A stretch of 64,000 bases of DNA, from contig CAWGAF010000002.1 in NCBI GenBank assembly GCA_963820495.1, forward strand, positions 558,001 through 622,000, written 5' to 3'. Positions within the stretch are counted from its first letter, which is position 1. Each line of letters begins with the position of its first letter. The notes under the pieces are model-generated. The model had not been told where the DNA came from. It searched no databases and saw only the letters and a program-made list of their open reading frames with translations. This document shows positions 61,117 through 64,000 of the stretch, piece after piece. The DNA is from JBBIPA01 sp963820495 (lineage in GTDB: Bacteria > Chloroflexota > Dehalococcoidia > GIF9 > UBA5629). The translations under genes were made by a program, and so were the position numbers.

Positions 61117-62967
61117 TTAATAAACAGCCTCTTTACTATGCTTGCGGAGAGCATCGTGTTTGGCTCTAAAGCGTTCATTCTGGGTAAGCAGCTTTTTGCG
61201 TAGCCTGATGTTCTTAGGAGTAACCTCAATGAGTTCATCGGCATTGATAATGTCAATGGCTTCCTCAAGGCTCAACTTGAGTGGTGGCGTGAGTTTTGTG
61301 GCAATGTCTGAGGTTGAGGAGCGAACATTGGTCTGTTTCTTTTCCTTGCATACATTGACTGCCAGGTCATTGCCACGGGAATTCATACCTACTATCATAC
61401 CCTCATAGACTTGTGTGCCTGGTTCAACAAACGTGATGCCCCGCTCCTGGGCATTATTTAGTCCATAGGTAACAGCTATACCTTCTTCCGAAGCTACTAG
61501 CATCCCACTACGTATAGAAACTATATCTCCAAGCCAGGGTTCATATCCTAGAAACAAAGTGCTCAGGATGCCTTCACCGCGTGTGGCAGTTAAAAAGGCA
61601 CTTCTAAAACCTATAAGCCCCCGTGTAGGTATATGAAATTCAATTCGTACATTGTTTTGTCCATCGTTGTGCATATTGGTCAAGCTGGCCAGACGTTTGC
61701 TCAAGCTCTCTGTTAAAATGCCTATATATTCAGCCCTGGTATCGATAGTAAGCGCTTCTGCTGGCTCCATAAGTTTGCCGTCGATTTCCCTGGTGATAGC
61801 TTCTGGCTTTGAGACTTCAAATTCATAATCTTGGCGGCGCATAGTCTCAATTAGTATAGCCAGATGCAGCTCACCTCTACCTGATACCAGAAAAACATCG
61901 GGCGTATCAGTATCTTGTACCCTGAGACTAATATTAGTTTCAAGTTCTCGATAGAGCCTTTCCCGTAACTGTCGAGAGGTGCAGTATTTACCTTCTCTGC
62001 CGGCGAAAGGCGAAGTATTCACGCCGAAGGTCATCTTGACGGTAGGCTCACCTATTTCTATGCGTGGTAAGATATCAGGCTGGTCTGAGCTGGCAATTGT
62101 ATCTCCGATGCTTACAGTTTCTAAACCGGTAATGGCGATGATTTCACCGGCAGTAGCCTCTTCTACCTCGAGGCGGTCGAGTCCCATGAAAGTGAATACC
62201 TCGCTTATTTCGTACTGCTTAGGGTTTTTATCACTTCCAATTACAACTACAACATCGTGGGGCGCAATTTTTCCTCGATGAATCCTGCCAAGAGCAAGCT
62301 TGCCTTTGTAGCTATTATAATCAAGGTTGGAAACGAGCATCTGGAAATGCCCTTCCTCAATAAGAGGCGGTGGCACCTGCTGAAGTATACATTCAAATAG
62401 TGGTACCAAATCTTTGCCTGCAGCCTGTGGGTCAGTTACAGAAGTACCGTTTCTGGCGCTGGTATATATTATGGGGAAATCAAGCTGGTCAGCACTGGTA
62501 GCCAGTTCCAGAAAAAGGTCTTGTGTCAGGCTCACTACTTCTGGTATGCGGGAGTTTTCCCTGTCTGTTTTGTTTATAACCACAATGGGTTTTAATCCCT
62601 TTTCCAGGGCGCGGCGCAGCACAGATTTGGTCTGAGGCATCGGCCCTTCCACCGAATCTACCAGTAGCAAGCAGCCATCTGCCATGTTTGTTACCCGTTC
62701 TACTTCCCCGCTGAAATCGGCGTGTCCTGGGGTATCTATGATGTTGATTTTCACCCCACGGTAGATTACTGCGGTGTTCTTGGCAAGTATAGTAATGCCT
62801 TTTTCTTTTTCCAGAGCATTCCGGTCCAATATCAATTCCCCTACTTGCTGGTTATCCCGGAAGACTTTGCTCTGCTTCAGCATGGCATCAACCAGGCTGG
62901 TCTTGCCGTGGTCTACATGGGCAATTATGGCTATATTTCTTATATCGTTGCGATAACTCTGGGTCAA
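61117..62967 (-). CDS. typA: Ribosome-associated GTPase TypA/BipA
   Basis: A translational GTPase that aids ribosome assembly and stress growth. The 616-residue protein has G1 AHVDHGKTSLVDAM, G3 DTPGHADFSGEV and G4 NKTDRENSR, then EF-G-like domains and a BipA-specific C-terminus (GRGELHLAILIETMRRQDYEF, PTRGLIGFRSAFLT). The TTG start at 62967 is chosen. GAGGAAA lies upstream, and a strong terminator for the previous gene lies inside the longer in-frame extension. Confidence 0.93.
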   Translation of the reverse strand: MTQSYRNDIRNIAIIAHVDHGKTSLVDAMLKQSKVFRDNQQVGELILDRNALEKEKGITILAKNTAVIYRGVKINIIDTPGHADFSGEVERVTNMADGCLLLVDSVEGPMPQTKSVLRRALEKGLKPIVVINKTDRENSRIPEVVSLTQDLFLELATSADQLDFPIIYTSARNGTSVTDPQAAGKDLVPLFECILQQVPPPLIEEGHFQMLVSNLDYNSYKGKLALGRIHRGKIAPHDVVVVIGSDKNPKQYEISEVFTFMGLDRLEVEEATAGEIIAITGLETVSIGDTIASSDQPDILPRIEIGEPTVKMTFGVNTSPFAGREGKYCTSRQLRERLYRELETNISLRVQDTDTPDVFLVSGRGELHLAILIETMRRQDYEFEVSKPEAITREIDGKLMEPAEALTIDTRAEYIGILTESLSKRLASLTNMHNDGQNNVRIEFHIPTRGLIGFRSAFLTATRGEGILSTLFLGYEPWLGDIVSIRSGMLVASEEGIAVTYGLNNAQERGITFVEPGTQVYEGMIVGMNSRGNDLAVNVCKEKKQTNVRSSTSDIATKLTPPLKLSLEEAIDIINADELIEVTPKNIRLRKKLLTQNERFRAKHDALRKHSKEAVY

Positions 62968-62994
62968 TTTGTTTTCCTCGTTGTTAAATGCTGT

Positions 62995-63036
62995 AAAAAC
63001 ATGCATAGGCCAGATATTACTGGCCTATGCATGTTT
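62995..63036 (-). terminator. Rho-independent terminator of the zinc-ribbon gene
   Basis: On the minus strand a 17-bp perfect stem (62997-63013 with 63020-63036; arms contain ATGCATAGGCC / GGCCTATGCAT) and a 6-base loop, followed by TTTTT. It sits 28 bases before the typA start. Confidence 0.8.
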
Positions 63037-63052
63037 AAACTAAACCGCGGCG

Positions 63053-63358
63053 TTATCTACTTGCTCTTACTTTATTGTAGCAATCGCTGCAATATACTGG
63101 TCGATCCTCGCGTGGCTGGAATGGGACCTTAGTCTCTTTGCCGCATTGGGCACAGGTTGCGGGGAACATTTCCCGCTGGGTCCTGGAGCTATAGTCACTA
63201 CTTCCGTGGCGCTCTGATTTCCTCGCCTGACGGCAGGGTAAGCAGCGCTTGGGTTCATTAGTGTAGCCTCTGGATGCGAACTGTTCCTGTTCCTCGGCAC
63301 TAAAGGTGAATGTAGCTCCACAGTCGGCACACGTGATCGATTTGTCTTGAAAGCCCAT
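63053..63358 (-). CDS. Small double zinc-ribbon protein
   Basis: A 101-residue protein with three CxxC pairs in the order TCADCG, RCLPCRQ and TCAQCG, and a fourth, YCSDCY. These could form two zinc ribbons joined by a Ser/Arg-rich linker. The probable role is nucleic-acid or ribosome binding, but no function is established for this family. The start at 63358 is set by a strong GAGGAGGT ribosome site; a longer frame is possible but unlikely. Confidence 0.82.
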   Translation of the reverse strand: MGFQDKSITCADCGATFTFSAEEQEQFASRGYTNEPKRCLPCRQARKSERHGSSDYSSRTQREMFPATCAQCGKETKVPFQPREDRPVYCSDCYNKVRASR

Positions 63359-63510
63359 TGAATGACCTCCTCTCTTATTATATTTGGTTAGAGTTGCGGT
63401 CATCCGGAACTTGACTGAATTTAAAGTAATTCAAATGAGTTTGCGATAACCTAAACAGAAACCACTGTTCTTATTATACACTATCTATATTGCTTTTGCG
63501 AAAGGTCAAC

Positions 63511-64000
63511 TTACTGGTTGTTTTTCCAGTACTCAAGTAAATCGTGACTTTTGGTTCCTCTGGTTTTATTGAGCTGAAAGCGTTTTGCCATCATGATAAG
63601 GATGAGAATCACAGGGTATGCCACCAAGATAGGTGACATTTCCGGTGACCAGAATAGCTTTTGTAGCAAAAAGATAATAACTAAAGCAGCAATTATAATT
63701 CCGGTACTGAAGCCGGATTTACGTGTTATCAGTACGGTTATGCCTCCTATGACCAATGCTGTAATTTCTTGGGGAAAGATTGACACACCAGCAAGCACTC
63801 CATAAATTACCGTAGCGCCCAGCCCACCCCTAAACCCCAGGAAAGGTGACCAGCTATGACCAATTACGGCGACAAAGCCTGTGGCCAATACCAGCAGCAG
63901 AGGAATAAGTGGCAGAATAACAATTTCCTCGAGCATCGGTGAATTAACCAGCAGCCTGGCAATTACTATGGCTATTACACCTTTGGACACATCCATGACT
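63511..64000 (-). CDS. plsY: PlsY-like glycerol-3-phosphate acyltransferase, 5' part outside the window
   Basis: Transfers an acyl group from acyl phosphate to glycerol-3-phosphate. At least 161 residues are visible and the frame runs off the window end, so the first PlsY motif is not seen. Visible are DVSKGVIAIVIA (second-motif region), the phosphate loop GHSWSPFLGFRGGLGAT and several membrane segments. The loop normally reads FRGGKG; here the Lys is Leu. The C-terminus is longer than usual. It would use acyl phosphate from PlsX (20664). Confidence 0.75.
   Translation of the reverse strand, partial: VMDVSKGVIAIVIARLLVNSPMLEEIVILPLIPLLLVLATGFVAVIGHSWSPFLGFRGGLGATVIYGVLAGVSIFPQEITALVIGGITVLITRKSGFSTGIIIAALVIIFLLQKLFWSPEMSPILVAYPVILILIMMAKRFQLNKTRGTKSHDLLEYWKNNQ

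Noticed and set aside
62968..63006. An N-terminal extension of TypA beginning MHVFTAF
   Set aside because: It reads through the rho-independent terminator of the preceding gene; the TTG at 62967 has a good ribosome site.

Overview
The window reads as a chromosomal segment of an anaerobic bacterium with moderate to low GC. The gene content (RNase J with FtsK, a C4 zinc-ribbon protein with RNase HI and rnpB, FabL with PlsX, benzoyl-CoA-reductase-type dehydratases with activases, an otsAB/TreT trehalose operon) suggests the Dehalococcoidia side of Chloroflexota. That placement is inferred from gene content only; no rRNA gene is present to confirm it.

Layout. 0-8 kb: ftsK, rnj and udg on the minus strand, then bioY, a UlaG-like hydrolase, a zinc-ribbon coiled-coil protein, RNase HI and the RNase P RNA on the plus strand. 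8-9.5 kb: an AT-rich accessory patch with an SDH-type serine protease, a 58-residue partner and a divergent 41-residue membrane peptide. 9.6-19.6 kb: a C-terminal processing protease, a hisZ-hisG-hisD-hisC-hisB operon in which HisG is a tandem fusion of two catalytic-type units, an NfeD/slipin pair, and birA. 19.7-25.6 kb: a fatty-acid operon (two MaoC-type hydratase subunits, plsX, acpP, fabL, fabF, fabG, degV). 25.8-30 kb: three tandem MFS paralogues, each with the same copied promoter. 30-38.6 kb: an alpha/beta hydrolase, MutS2 followed by a VLRF1-type release factor, a site-2 protease, a CDF transporter, a DedA-like protein and a cysteine synthase. 38.6-43.5 kb: otsA-otsB-mscS-treT, an osmotic-stress operon. 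43.7-46.6 kb: a molybdate/tungstate ABC transporter with a structured leader. 46.8-49.8 kb: a Fur-family regulator with a zinc-type ABC transporter. 49.9-50.9 kb: an IS481-like insertion sequence. 51-57.4 kb: an SDR, DegV, two-subunit radical dehydratase, two activases and an acyl carrier protein. 57.6-64 kb: a flavin reductase, a DHA2 exporter, a glycerophosphodiesterase, TypA, a zinc-ribbon protein and a PlsY-like acyltransferase cut by the window end.

Two themes stand out. First, small non-autonomous repeats are active here. One sits at the 3' end of the RNase HI gene with an 11-bp target duplication that allows the pre-insertion gene end to be rebuilt, and another copy carries a nested insertion. 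Second, several operons combine unusual partners: MutS2 with a VLRF1 release factor, a trehalose operon with a mechanosensitive channel bearing two C-terminal repeats, and radical dehydratase/activase genes with an acyl carrier protein and a DegV fatty-acid-binding protein. All functions are assigned by reading motifs; no database search was run.
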